Positions 35,386-42,432 of a stretch of 43,700 bases of DNA are shown here, piece by piece. Position 1 is the stretch's first letter. Every line of letters starts with the position of its first letter. Below the pieces are notes generated by a model. The model had not been told where the DNA came from and ran no database searches. It worked only from the letters and a program-made list of their open reading frames with translations. This DNA comes from Pantanalinema sp. GBBB05. Its GTDB lineage: Bacteria > Cyanobacteriota > Cyanobacteriia > Leptolyngbyales > Leptolyngbyaceae. The stretch lies in assembly GCA_016743235.1 (NCBI GenBank), contig VRZD01000048.1, forward strand, positions 1 through 43,700, read 5' to 3'. Position numbers and translations under genes: made by a program.

Positions 35386-35661
35386 TTATCGGGGCATCGT
35401 TTTGATCCGAGGCACACCCCCACGGGTGAGCGTTAGAGTGCAGGTTGATCCAATCTCAGGGGTGCCAGTAGATTCCAGCAAGCAATAGTAGGTGCTGCCG
35501 TCTTTTGCCCTGACCTGATGGCGTTGATTACCAGTGTCATACCCCAGGTAGACTGCTTCCGTGGGTGGGGTTGTTGGGGTGAGCTGTTTGGTCAGGCGAT
35601 TTGCCATTGCCCGATCGAGCGCTGATCGATTCCGTTGCCGCAGGTCAAGGTCACTATTCAT
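35386..35661 (-). CDS. Hypothetical small protein of a decaying operon
   Basis: This 91-residue protein has an N-terminal charged helix (LRQRNRSALDRAMANRLTKQ) and a C-terminal small beta domain (EAVYLGYDTGNQRHQVRAKD, YYCLLESTGTPEIGSTCTLT). It overlaps the end of the previous gene by 8 bases on the minus strand, which suggests one operon. Palindrome copy 1 follows the stop after 3 bases. The family is not recognised. Small beta proteins after large repeat-poor structural proteins are common in phage tail regions, but there is no motif that proves this. Confidence 0.6.
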   Translation of the reverse strand: MNSDLDLRQRNRSALDRAMANRLTKQLTPTTPPTEAVYLGYDTGNQRHQVRAKDGSTYYCLLESTGTPEIGSTCTLTLTRGGVPRIKTMPR

Positions 35662-36580
35662 GGTAGGAAGCTGCGTAGAAATTGAAGGTCGGAAGGTCGT
35701 AGGGTTTGGGAGGATAGACCAACGTTTCTAAGTCCCCCTGCTTGTTGAATCCAGAACTATAGCCAGCAAACTGAATGGAGATTTGAGTTGTGCCGTCTGC
35801 AAGGTAGGGGTCAAACTCGGTCTTAGGAATCGCCGTGAATCCCGTGGTTTGCACATCCAGATAGTAATCCTCCGGATCAAAGGTGGTTTGGATCCGATTG
35901 ATGGTAGAGTCTGCAATCCAGAGCAAGCCACTGGTTTGTGTGAATCCTTGCTGGGTAGCATAACGCCCGATCGCGAATCTGCCAGACTGGTCAATCCGAA
36001 TCGTGGTTAACGAGTCCTCAGTTCCAGAACTGGAGTCTTCTGGGATGGGCGGTAGACCCGCGCCCCCGGCACTCACATAGTTGTTATCGATCGAAGTAGA
36101 GGAAAAGTTGTAGGTTAACTCAGGGGTTAGTGGGATGCCAGTAATGCTGGTATTGACGGTGGTTTTGAACAGGTTGTACCACACCGTTCCCTCAGCGTAA
36201 TAGAACACCTCTGAGGTCTGGGTGGTGATGCTACTGCCAGATGCTGCCTGCACTGCCCCATTGATGACATAGCGTTGCGTCGTGTTGAAAATGCTGCCGC
36301 TGGGTGGCACTGGGATGAATACCCCATCCAGTGATAAGTAACTGAAGCCAAAGCCGTACAGCTCCCCAATCCGAATAGTGTCCGTCGTGGACAGGTTAAT
36401 CGCGGCGGCATCTTCCGTATTCGCAAATAACCTCAAGTGAGTCGCGGCTCCGATCGTGGTGACCAAATCGACGTGCCACAAATCGCCACCCAGGTTATCC
36501 AGGGAAGCCGTCAACCAACTCTCACCCGGTTGCAGGGTATAGACCGCAACGGCATCAGGTTGCCATCCACCCACATACAA
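35654..36580 (-). CDS. Hypothetical beta-rich protein, start lost or non-ATG
   Basis: This protein of about 308 residues is Thr-, Ser- and aromatic-rich and mostly beta by appearance (YGFGFSYLSLDGVFIPVPPS, TQTSEVFYYAEGTVWYNLFK). It ends FNFYAASYHE. No family is recognised; it could be a surface or phage-tail fibre type protein. No ATG is available: the first choices are TTG at 36580 or GTG at 36574. The same frame continues upstream as LYGLGQTL to the TAA at 36602-36604 that ends the broken gene before it. The start codon may have been lost, so this could itself be a pseudogene. Confidence 0.5.
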   Translation of the reverse strand: MYVGGWQPDAVAVYTLQPGESWLTASLDNLGGDLWHVDLVTTIGAATHLRLFANTEDAAAINLSTTDTIRIGELYGFGFSYLSLDGVFIPVPPSGSIFNTTQRYVINGAVQAASGSSITTQTSEVFYYAEGTVWYNLFKTTVNTSITGIPLTPELTYNFSSTSIDNNYVSAGGAGLPPIPEDSSSGTEDSLTTIRIDQSGRFAIGRYATQQGFTQTSGLLWIADSTINRIQTTFDPEDYYLDVQTTGFTAIPKTEFDPYLADGTTQISIQFAGYSSGFNKQGDLETLVYPPKPYDLPTFNFYAASYHE

Positions 36581-36601
36581 TGTTTGCCCTAAGCCGTACA
36601 G

Positions 36602-37297
36602 TTACTTGATGAGCAGGCGTTTACGGGGTTGAGATGTGGTTGGTGGCTCGGTTCGGACACGCGGCATGGCATCCATGCGATTACCCCGCATCGTCACCGT
36701 TTGCCCAGTCTCAACGCCGCCATTAGTATCCACAACCATTACTGGCAATGGTTTCTTCAGTCAGAGCAAGTTGAATCCACCAGGTTCCCCCTGAGTTGCC
36801 GCTGCCGACGACAAACAGTAGGCGAGGATTACCAGAATCGAGCAATTCACTGGGAACGCTACCACCAATATCAGCAGTGATGACAACCTTATCCCCATCT
36901 ACCAGTCCTGGATCCGAGTCAAACTCCAAGCGGTCAGAAGCATCGTTGATGGTCGTTACCAACTTGTTTGCTGTGGACCGGTCCCGGAAATGATCACCGC
37001 CGTATCGTACTGAAGTGCACCCCCTGACGCGGTAAATGCGGCATTGGTGCCAGGTAGTTCCTGCCGACTCTGACCGCTATCATAACTACTGGCACCGGGG
37101 CTATAGGCTACCCACTGGTATTGGTATCCGTTTGCTTGTTCTAACTCTGCGGTCACGATCGATAACATGGAACTGTTATCGGTTAGTACGGCGCCATTGG
37201 TTAGCAGGACGTATTTGTTATCGACATCTAGAGGAGTTGCACCTCTGTACGCCTCTGCGACTCGGCTGCACAAATCTCTTGAAGGGATAGCTGCCAT
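36602..37297 (-). pseudogene. Hypothetical gene split by two frameshifts
   Basis: Three consecutive frames look like one protein of about 230 residues. The first (37297-36956) begins MAAIPSRDLCSRVAEAYRGA after an AGAGG ribosome binding site and ends TAVIISGTGPQQ before drifting to a stop. The second continues KLVTTINDASDRLEFDSDPG with VDGDKVVITADIGG and runs to 36723. The third continues VVDTNGGVETGQTVTMRGNR with MDAMPRVR and ends RKRLLIK at 36602. The joins near 36965 and 36730 each need a one-base shift. Conserved composition on both sides of each join suggests recent decay. The family is unknown. It resembles the start of the fragment at 39602 (MAAIPSR versus MAATPLE). Confidence 0.7.
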
Positions 37298-37522
37298 TAA
37301 TCATTACCTCTCAAGTGACTACTCCTAGCGCCACTCTACGAGATGGCGTAGGCTTCTCTAATAGTTTTGGGAACCATTTGACCACAACTTGAACACGCTT
37401 AAGTTATGCCATTGGGATTCATTGGAATCAACCTTATACCAGCTTTTACAGCTTTGAATGAGAGGATAACCAGAAATTAGTTATCCGGCATCATTGACCG
37501 ATTTGGCTTGATATCTAAATCT

Positions 37523-37774
37523 TCATGGGCAACATGCCCTTTGAGACTTATGTTTGGAGCGACAAACATGGCTGAAGGTTATCCAAATCCACAACGGTTG
37601 CGGATTTGGGAGTGAAGGTGAGGGCGCGATCGTGCCATCCAAGGTTTCAATATTGGATGCCCCGCTATACCCCGCATTGTTGGACGGGCTTCCATCTGGA
37701 TTTTTGAGGTCAAGGCTAACTGAGTAACTCTCGCCTTGTCTGATTTCGTGCCGATAGTATGCTGGTTTGCTCAT
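37523..37774 (-). pseudogene. Gene fragment bounded by palindromes
   Basis: The frame starts well (MSKPAYYRHEIRQGESYSVS, then LDLKNPDGSPSNNAGYSGAS) and then turns into the translation of a palindrome copy at 37585-37607, ending without sense. Another copy at 37781-37803 sits 6 bases upstream of the ATG, where the ribosome binding site should be. The real coding part is only about 50 residues. It appears to be the N-terminal end of a longer, lost protein, possibly a phage-tail-type protein by analogy with the frame of its neighbours. Confidence 0.6.
37585..37607. repeat. Palindrome copy 2
   Basis: One mismatch in the left arm (A for G). The right side carries the tail GGGAGTGAAGGTGAG. It cuts the gene fragment at 37523-37774. 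Confidence 0.85.
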
Positions 37775-37780
37775 TGGTTC

Positions 37781-37803
37781 AAATCCGCAACGGTTGCGAA
37801 TTT
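37781..37803. repeat. Palindrome copy 3
   Basis: One mismatch in the right arm. It lies just upstream of the minus-strand ATG at 37774. Confidence 0.85.
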
Positions 37804-37900
37804 AGTATGTCAGAACTTCATGACATCAATGCAACCAGTTTAACCGTGGAATGCTGATGTGATGATCGAGTTCAATCTATCAGAGTGAGGAAGCCTGTTC

Positions 37901-37923
37901 AAATCCGCAACGGTTGCGGATTT
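37901..37923. repeat. Palindrome copy 4
   Basis: A perfect copy with right tail GGGAGTGGATGAG. It lies in the gap downstream of the DUF1566 gene. Confidence 0.9.
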
Positions 37924-38004
37924 GGGAGTGGATGAGCAGCGATCGATACGCTATGCTACCGTTGGCTGGAGTATATATCAGCAGGACTCAACATATTTTT
38001 AGGA

Positions 38005-38844
38005 TTACTGCTTGGAGCGTACAGCAAACACCCTTATAGAGTAAGTTTTATTATTACGAGGAAACTCAACTTCAACACCTTGATTGAAATTGTAGGAGCG
38101 CACATGATTTGATCCTAAAGTCTCACTTGACCAAACCCATGAGCCACCTCCAATATCAGCAAATATAGGATGAATATGAGCAGGGAAATACTGCCCTCCA
38201 GTGAAGTATCCTTTTCCCGCAGTATAAGCTTCGTTATACAAAGACGCTAACTCATTAATCTGTGGTAGTCTCCATTGACCTCTACCTTCACAGGCTGTAA
38301 GGTTTTTAACCCAATCACGAGATTCATCCCAAGTCATGTTGCGATCTGGACCAATGAACCATTCAAGGCTAGTTGAGTTATCTATGATCGAACCACAGCC
38401 AGTTTTCTTGTATTTCTCTAAGTTTCTAGCCGCACTTGTAATTCCTGAATCTACATTTGTTACTCTTCTCTCTATTTCAGAAACTGATTCTCGAACAGAA
38501 GCGCTATCAGATGCACTTCTAACTCTTGTAAGTTGCTGGTTGATAGCTTCCAGTTCCCTTCTAGCCGTTTCGATTTTTGCTTGTGCCTCCATTGTTTGCG
38601 TCGCTAAATAGCTCCTTTCTCGTGTAAGAGCTATTTTGCTCTCCATAAGACTGTTATTTTGTTGTTCAAGCTGTTCCTTCTGATACTTCAATTGACTAAT
38701 TTGCCATACGGTAAAGCCAAGGTAGAAGGTTAGTAAAATTGTGGGTATTACAAGTGAATAAACAAACGCCCGTTTTCGTGACCTGTGCTCATAGCTTTCA
38801 ACGCTGTCATTCAGTTCCTTCAATTTTTTCTCTAGAGAAGTCAT
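38005..38844 (-). CDS. Membrane-anchored coiled-coil DUF1566 protein
   Basis: This 279-residue protein has an N-terminal basic region, one membrane helix (about 26-48, AFVYSLVIPTILLTFYLGFT), a long coiled coil (about 50-145) and a C-terminal DUF1566/Lcl domain (about 150-279). The DUF1566 marks are visible: LEWFIGPDRNMTWDESRDWV, GQWRLPQINELASLYN and SWVWSSETLGSN, then IRVFAVRS at the end. DUF1566 is related to the sulfatase-modifying-factor/C-type-lectin fold and is probably a binding domain. It overlaps the upstream two-helix membrane protein by 38 bases, so the two probably work together. The function is unknown. Confidence 0.85.
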   Translation of the reverse strand: MTSLEKKLKELNDSVESYEHRSRKRAFVYSLVIPTILLTFYLGFTVWQISQLKYQKEQLEQQNNSLMESKIALTRERSYLATQTMEAQAKIETARRELEAINQQLTRVRSASDSASVRESVSEIERRVTNVDSGITSAARNLEKYKKTGCGSIIDNSTSLEWFIGPDRNMTWDESRDWVKNLTACEGRGQWRLPQINELASLYNEAYTAGKGYFTGGQYFPAHIHPIFADIGGGSWVWSSETLGSNHVRSYNFNQGVEVEFPRNNKTYSIRVFAVRSKQ

Positions 38845-39247
38845 ATGGTGCTGAAATGGTTCTTAATGTAAGTTCTAAAGTTGCAGTCACTATCCGAATT
38901 CGATCCGCTTCGCTATCTAAACTTGATATTTCACTAAGCATTTCTAGAGATTTTTTCTGTGCTTCTATTTGTCGAGCTTTATCTCTTCTTTCCAATCTTT
39001 GTCTAAAGCCCCATGCGAGAGTAATACCACTAGCTGTTCCTCCACCACCAATGCCAATTAGAGATTTTAGTTCTGCTAATGGAATGAGCTGTGAGGGGAT
39101 TACTATAGAAGAAGCTGTAAAGATTGCGAAAGATACTACTGCGTAGCACACAGAAGTATACAGAGCTTCATTAGCGCTTTGATAGTAATTTTTGCTCTCT
39201 ATATCTAGTTTAGCTATAGCAACTTTGATAACTTCTTTGGAAGACAT
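38807..39247 (-). CDS. Small two-helix membrane protein, partner of the DUF1566 gene
   Basis: This 146-residue protein has a short charged N-terminus, two membrane segments (about 31-56, SVCYAVVSFAIFTASSIVIP, and 59-81, LKSLIGIGGGGTASGITLAW) and a charged cytosolic helix (RQRLERRDKARQIEAQKKSL). The Gly-rich turn in the second helix is notable. No family is recognised. The end overlaps the start of the DUF1566 gene by 38 bases in a different frame, which signals translational coupling. Together they form a two-gene unit inserted among decayed genes. Confidence 0.65.
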   Translation of the reverse strand: MSSKEVIKVAIAKLDIESKNYYQSANEALYTSVCYAVVSFAIFTASSIVIPSQLIPLAELKSLIGIGGGGTASGITLAWGFRQRLERRDKARQIEAQKKSLEMLSEISSLDSEADRIRIVTATLELTLRTISAPYDFSREKIEGTE

Positions 39248-39601
39248 TGCTGATGAAAACTTTAATATTTACATTCACCTGACCTTAATCCCTCAAACAA
39301 CTAAGCAAGCCGTTTTATCCTTTTCACAAGATCCGCTAGATAGTACATCTATCTTCCAAAGTCATAAAGCAGATTACACAATACTCTCCTCCTTAACTGG
39401 GACTTAAACAGTAATATTATCAGTTAAATTCGGCTTTTTTAGGGTATTATCCGTTAGACCGGATGATTAATGCAAGAAATGAGCGAACCTATCTAGCCCA
39501 AATGTTAGACAGAATTCTGCATAGGAGTATTATCCAGCATTAGCTTATACCAGCGTTTCAAGCTTCTATAAGAACTACACCAGGCTTTGCAAGCTACAAC
39601 G

Positions 39602-39802
39602 CTAGGAGGGCGATCGAATCTCACCCATGATCGTGGTGCAAACCCCAAACAGAAATTTGAAGGCGATTCCCAAATCCGCAACAGTTGCGGATTTCAACTT
39701 AGAACTGAACTTCTTTTCCTGACTTCCGCAGTCATAGGTCGAGTAGTGTCGGACAGGGACGCTGAACATTGAAAGGTGCTGTTCCAACGGTGTAGCAGCC
39801 AT
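39602..39802 (-). pseudogene. Gene fragment cut by a palindrome
   Basis: A good ribosome binding site (GAGGGAG, 7 bases from the ATG) precedes MAATPLEQHLSMFSVPVRHY. The frame then runs into palindrome copy 5 (39672-39694) and meaningless sequence. The first about 28 residues look like the start of a real protein; MAATPLE is similar to the start of the broken gene at 37297. It is likely the 5' end of a gene whose remainder was lost. Confidence 0.5.
39672..39694. repeat. Palindrome copy 5
   Basis: Both arms are perfect, with central base A in place of G. The left flank read outward is GGGAATCGCC, close to the left flank of copy 9. Confidence 0.85.
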
Positions 39803-39884
39803 CTATTACTCCCTCGTGGTACAAAGGGTCAAACTATAAAATGCCATAGACACGATCGAGCTAAAGCATCAACCTCACAGTTGC

Positions 39885-40244
39885 TTACATCGCGCCTTGG
39901 CTCACCTGCTCGATCGTGCCATCCGGGTTGACTGCATAACAAGTATTGGCTGTGCTACTCCATAACCGCTGTACCGCTTCGACATCCAACAACTCATGCT
40001 CATCGATCGTGAGGACAATATATTTCGAGCCATCTTCATTCCCCAGCCGCCAGTTGATACCGTAGAGGTGCTCTAGCAGGATCTCGCGTCGTTCAGAACC
40101 AAGTACGCCTTTTTCCAGCCACACGTCTGGAACCCGATACCAATAGGTGATTGTCTTGGCATTCGCTGGATCAAAGAGGTAGTCACCCAAATCATCATCC
40201 CAAAAGCCCAAGGTGTCAGTAATGGTCAAACGGAGGTATTTCAT
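39885..40244 (-). CDS. Hypothetical soluble protein
   Basis: This 119-residue acidic protein (MKYLRLTITDTLGFWDDDLG, then ITYWYRVPDVWLEKGVLGSE and YIVLTIDEHELLDVEAVQRL) has no recognised family. The frame is clean and composition is normal. The C-terminal PDGTIEQVSQGAM recalls LDGTIAP in the fragment at 37523. It may start at 40244 or four codons earlier; no ribosome binding site is visible. Degenerate palindrome copies lie upstream. It is probably a surviving member of the same gene set as the fragments downstream. Confidence 0.55.
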   Translation of the reverse strand: MKYLRLTITDTLGFWDDDLGDYLFDPANAKTITYWYRVPDVWLEKGVLGSERREILLEHLYGINWRLGNEDGSKYIVLTIDEHELLDVEAVQRLWSSTANTCYAVNPDGTIEQVSQGAM

Positions 40245-40271
40245 ATCGCAAAGCACACATGAGGATTGCTC

Positions 40272-40294
40272 AAATCTACAACAGTCGTAGATCT
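40272..40294. repeat. Palindrome copy 6 (degenerate)
   Basis: The arms read AAATCTACAAC and GTCGTAGATCT, with the same length and centre. It is a clearly diverged copy. Confidence 0.55.
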
Positions 40295-40332
40295 ACCTCA
40301 CCCTCCACTAAATATCACGTCTATACCTGACC

Positions 40333-40355
40333 CAATCCGCAACTATTGCAGATTC
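40333..40355. repeat. Palindrome copy 7 (degenerate)
   Basis: AATCCGCAAC is kept on the left. The right arm is TATTGCAGATTC, partly decayed. Confidence 0.5.
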
Positions 40356-40433
40356 AAAGCTCGCGACTATCCCCGGTGAACAATCAACAAGAGGAGCGAA
40401 AAACGACTAGACCCGGTTGAGCAGAGCCTAGAA

Positions 40434-40517
40434 GCGATCGCAGCTCAAACGAACCTGCGATCGCGAAGGGCAATTGTGTGTTACCAGCGATCGCAGCCTA
40501 GATTAACGTTAGTCTCC
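40434..40517. repeat. Hairpin-bearing direct repeat, first copy
   Basis: It begins with a 31-base hairpin: arms GCGATCGCAG and CTGCGATCGC around loop ctcaaacgaac (40434-40464). It ends in CCTAGATTAACGTTAGTCTC. The second copy starts 168 bases later. Confidence 0.85.
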
Positions 40518-40518
40518 T

Positions 40519-40541
40519 AAATCCGCAACGGTTGTGGATTT
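40519..40541. repeat. Palindrome copy 8
   Basis: One mismatch in the right arm (T for C). It lies between the two copies of the hairpin-bearing repeat. Confidence 0.85.
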
Positions 40542-40601
40542 ACAAACCCCGATCGCACCTCACCAACGATCGCAGGGTCAAAATCAAATAGCAGAAAGAG
40601 G

Positions 40602-40692
40602 GCGATCGCAGCTCAAACGAACCTGCGATCGCAAATCGCCGTCGGGCTTATGCGTCTTGTATCACCAACCTAGATTGAACGTTAGCCTCTGA
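40602..40692. repeat. Hairpin-bearing direct repeat, second copy
   Basis: The identical 31-base hairpin is at 40602-40632. The end, CCTAGATTGAACGTTAGCCTC, matches the first copy with one insertion and one change. The middle differs. Confidence 0.85.
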
Positions 40693-40810
40693 CCAAATCA
40701 GTACATAAAGTGCTTTTACTGACGGTAAAATGTAGGGATTAGTGCTTTAATGGTGCGATCTTCTCCCCACATTGCTGACTTTTACTGTTAGGCGCTGCTC
40801 TGCGCACTCC

Positions 40811-41155
40811 ATGAATCGGTCAATTCTCTCTATTGTTCTTATCTCAGTTCTCACGCTTGTTGTAGGCTGCTCCCAAGCGCCACAGCTTACCATCATCAAC
40901 CGCTCAACCACCGAACTAACTAACGTCGTTGCCTCCGGAGCTGGATTCACTCAGGCAGTTGGTTCAATTCCAGCAGGTGGGCAGCACAGTACTTTGGTGA
41001 GTCCCCGGAGTGAGTCCGGTCTACAACTTGCCTTCGACGCGAATGGAAAGCATTTCTCATCGGCACCTCAAGGCTACTTCGAGAACAGCTCAAACTACAA
41101 AATCACTGCGACTGTCTCTCCTGATTTCACTGTCACCGTGGACACAAAGCTGTGA
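40811..41155 (+). CDS. Small lipoprotein
   Basis: This 114-residue protein has a type II signal peptide. MNRSILSIVLISVLTLVVGC contains the lipobox LVVGC with C20 as the likely lipidated residue. The mature part (about 94 residues) is a small beta domain (QLTIINRSTTELTNVVASGA, YKITATVSPDFTVTVDTKL). No family is recognised. It is likely anchored to the outer or inner membrane, facing the periplasm. The ATG at 40811 is chosen because a signal peptide begins there; 13 upstream codons are open but not signal-like. It stands alone between cassette-like boxes. Confidence 0.8.
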   Translation: MNRSILSIVLISVLTLVVGCSQAPQLTIINRSTTELTNVVASGAGFTQAVGSIPAGGQHSTLVSPRSESGLQLAFDANGKHFSSAPQGYFENSSNYKITATVSPDFTVTVDTKL

Positions 41156-41178
41156 ACTCACTCTGAACAGTCGCAACC

Positions 41179-41237
41179 GCCTAACCAGGTGCTGAAGCCA
41201 GCCGCTAGACGCTCATTCATGGCTACTGCAGTTAATT
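41179..41237 (+). other. attC-like imperfect palindrome (59 bases)
   Basis: GCCTAAC at the left and GTTAATT at the right enclose paired blocks TAAC/GTTA, TGC/GCA and AGCCA/TGGCT, separated by an unpaired CAGG, a 3/3 internal loop and a 19-base loop. The length and the broken pairing fit a 59-base element. The right box matches GTTRRRY in only six of seven positions. Confidence 0.35.
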
Positions 41238-41245
41238 AGATTCCC

Positions 41246-41268
41246 AAATCCGCAACGGTTGCGGATTT
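41246..41268. repeat. Palindrome copy 9
   Basis: A perfect copy with right tail GAAAGTGGAGGTGAG. It abuts the right end of the cassette-like unit. Confidence 0.9.
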
Positions 41269-41490
41269 GAAAGTGGAGGTGAGATTCCAATTCATCAAGC
41301 TCAACCCACTTAGGCAGGATTACCCTAGAGCCAGGTTCTCTGCAAGCGGAGCTAGCTTTGCCTTACCAATTCCATACTTCAACTTAGTCAAAAAGGTGAG
41401 GTTACTAAGCTGGTGGTCTTTCCGATAGTCCACGATCGCTTTTGCCATTACATCTGGCTTAATCTTGCTGAATCCAGAGAGGTTATACGA

Positions 41491-42432
41491 CTATCCACCA
41501 CCACAGCCACCACCACCGCAACCTCCACCACCACAGCCTCCGCCTCCACAACCTCCACAACCTCCACAACCTCCACTGCCGCCATCACTGCCACCAGAGT
41601 CACCAGAACTATGACCACTAGAATCGCCCCATCCCCATCCACTCCCCCAACCCCCGCAGCCAGCAGATCCACAACCACTGCCGTGCCAACCTCCTCCGAT
41701 ACGAGGGAGCGAAGGATTTTTGATGAGATCTACTATCCCTATAAGAACCCGTATAACTCCAAACGCTGCGGCAATACAAATAACGGCAAGTAAAGCCCCT
41801 GCAAAGGGATTGATATTGGTTTCAGAACTACCTACATAGCAACCACTTAATATCAAGGTGGCAAGGCTAGCTGCACTTGCCGCAGCTCCTTTTTGAACTT
41901 GTAACTTTGGCAGTACCCAGTTCTGTTGAGTATTAACCCGCACAAAATATAAGTCGCGTCCAAACCGATCCTTTGGTGTTGACCAAATCTCTATTGGAGG
42001 TTTTGTTCTAAAAAATCGTTCGTAGCTCTCCAGCGTTTTGTTGTACCAATCGTCAAATTTTTGATTCTCGGCTTGTCCACCCTGAGTGGGATCATGATGG
42101 AGTGGTGTTTGCAAAACTTTTGAGCAGAACTCTTCCCAATACGATCGTGTATAAGTCAAGTGGAGATGCCAAACTTGGTCTACTTGATCGGAAGGAGTGA
42201 CTGGATGCCCTGCTACCACAGCCAAAAAAGTAAACTTTTTGTACTCCTCAATGGCTTGTCGAGCGTGTTGCAATGACCAGCCGTTATCTCTTGCCAGCCG
42301 TTTGCTAAACGATAGCTGGACATTTGGTTGGTCTAGCGAAAATGCTTGAATTTGTTCATACAGCTCTGCTTGTTCAGCAGTCATTGTCATTGCTTGAACA
42401 TCCTTGCCAGTCAATCCTTCAGAGTTCGCCAT
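41491..42432 (-). CDS. GRDP/DUF1399-like protein with Cys-Gly tail
   Basis: This protein of about 313 residues has an N-terminal glycine-rich-domain-protein type module (about 30-150; LSFSKRLARDNGWSLQHARQ, VDQVWHLHLTYTRSYWEEFC, PLHHDPTQGG), a hydrophobic segment (about 183-200) and a membrane helix (about 208-236, PFAGALLAVICIAAAFGVIR). The C-terminus is Gly/Ser/Cys-rich, with eight Cys (C254, C259, C289, C292, C295, C300, C305, C310) spaced by Gly runs such as CGGCGGCGGGGC. Related bacterial proteins share the W-H-L-H-x-T-Y module. The tail may bind metal or cross-link. It stands alone. The module assignment is good; function is unknown. Confidence 0.8.
   Translation of the reverse strand: MANSEGLTGKDVQAMTMTAEQAELYEQIQAFSLDQPNVQLSFSKRLARDNGWSLQHARQAIEEYKKFTFLAVVAGHPVTPSDQVDQVWHLHLTYTRSYWEEFCSKVLQTPLHHDPTQGGQAENQKFDDWYNKTLESYERFFRTKPPIEIWSTPKDRFGRDLYFVRVNTQQNWVLPKLQVQKGAAASAASLATLILSGCYVGSSETNINPFAGALLAVICIAAAFGVIRVLIGIVDLIKNPSLPRIGGGWHGSGCGSAGCGGWGSGWGWGDSSGHSSGDSGGSDGGSGGCGGCGGCGGGGCGGGGCGGGGCGGG

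Larger units (their letters stand above)
39248..39884. other. Region with little coding content
   Basis: These 637 bases hold only the short gene fragment at about 39602-39802 and palindrome copy 5. Otherwise the sequence is AT-rich with no open frame of coding quality, and probably carries the promoter of the two-gene unit at its left edge. Confidence 0.5.
40257..40786. other. Repeat-rich gap without genes
   Basis: This holds palindrome copies 6 to 8 and a duplicated hairpin segment, with a high density of GCGATCGC. No credible open frame is seen. Confidence 0.6.
40787..41237 (+). mobile_element. Integron-cassette-like unit
   Basis: A single lipoprotein gene lies between GTTAGGC at 40787-40793 (fits the cassette boundary GTTRRRY) and GCCTAAC at 41179-41185 (fits RYYYAAC, and its exact reverse complement). 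The gene starts 18 bases after the first box, as in gene cassettes, and an attC-like imperfect palindrome follows it. No integrase gene is in the window. The far end reads GTTAATT, an imperfect match, so it may be a trapped, decaying cassette or a coincidence. Confidence 0.4.

Noticed and set aside
36956..36970. Frameshift near 36965 considered as a programmed shift
   Set aside because: No slippery heptamer is present, and a second shift follows in the same gene, so decay is more likely.
41413..41793. A Thr/Ser-rich plus-strand open frame across the end of the GRDP-type gene
   Set aside because: It is the antisense of the Gly/Cys-rich tail, and the minus-strand gene has clear homology features.
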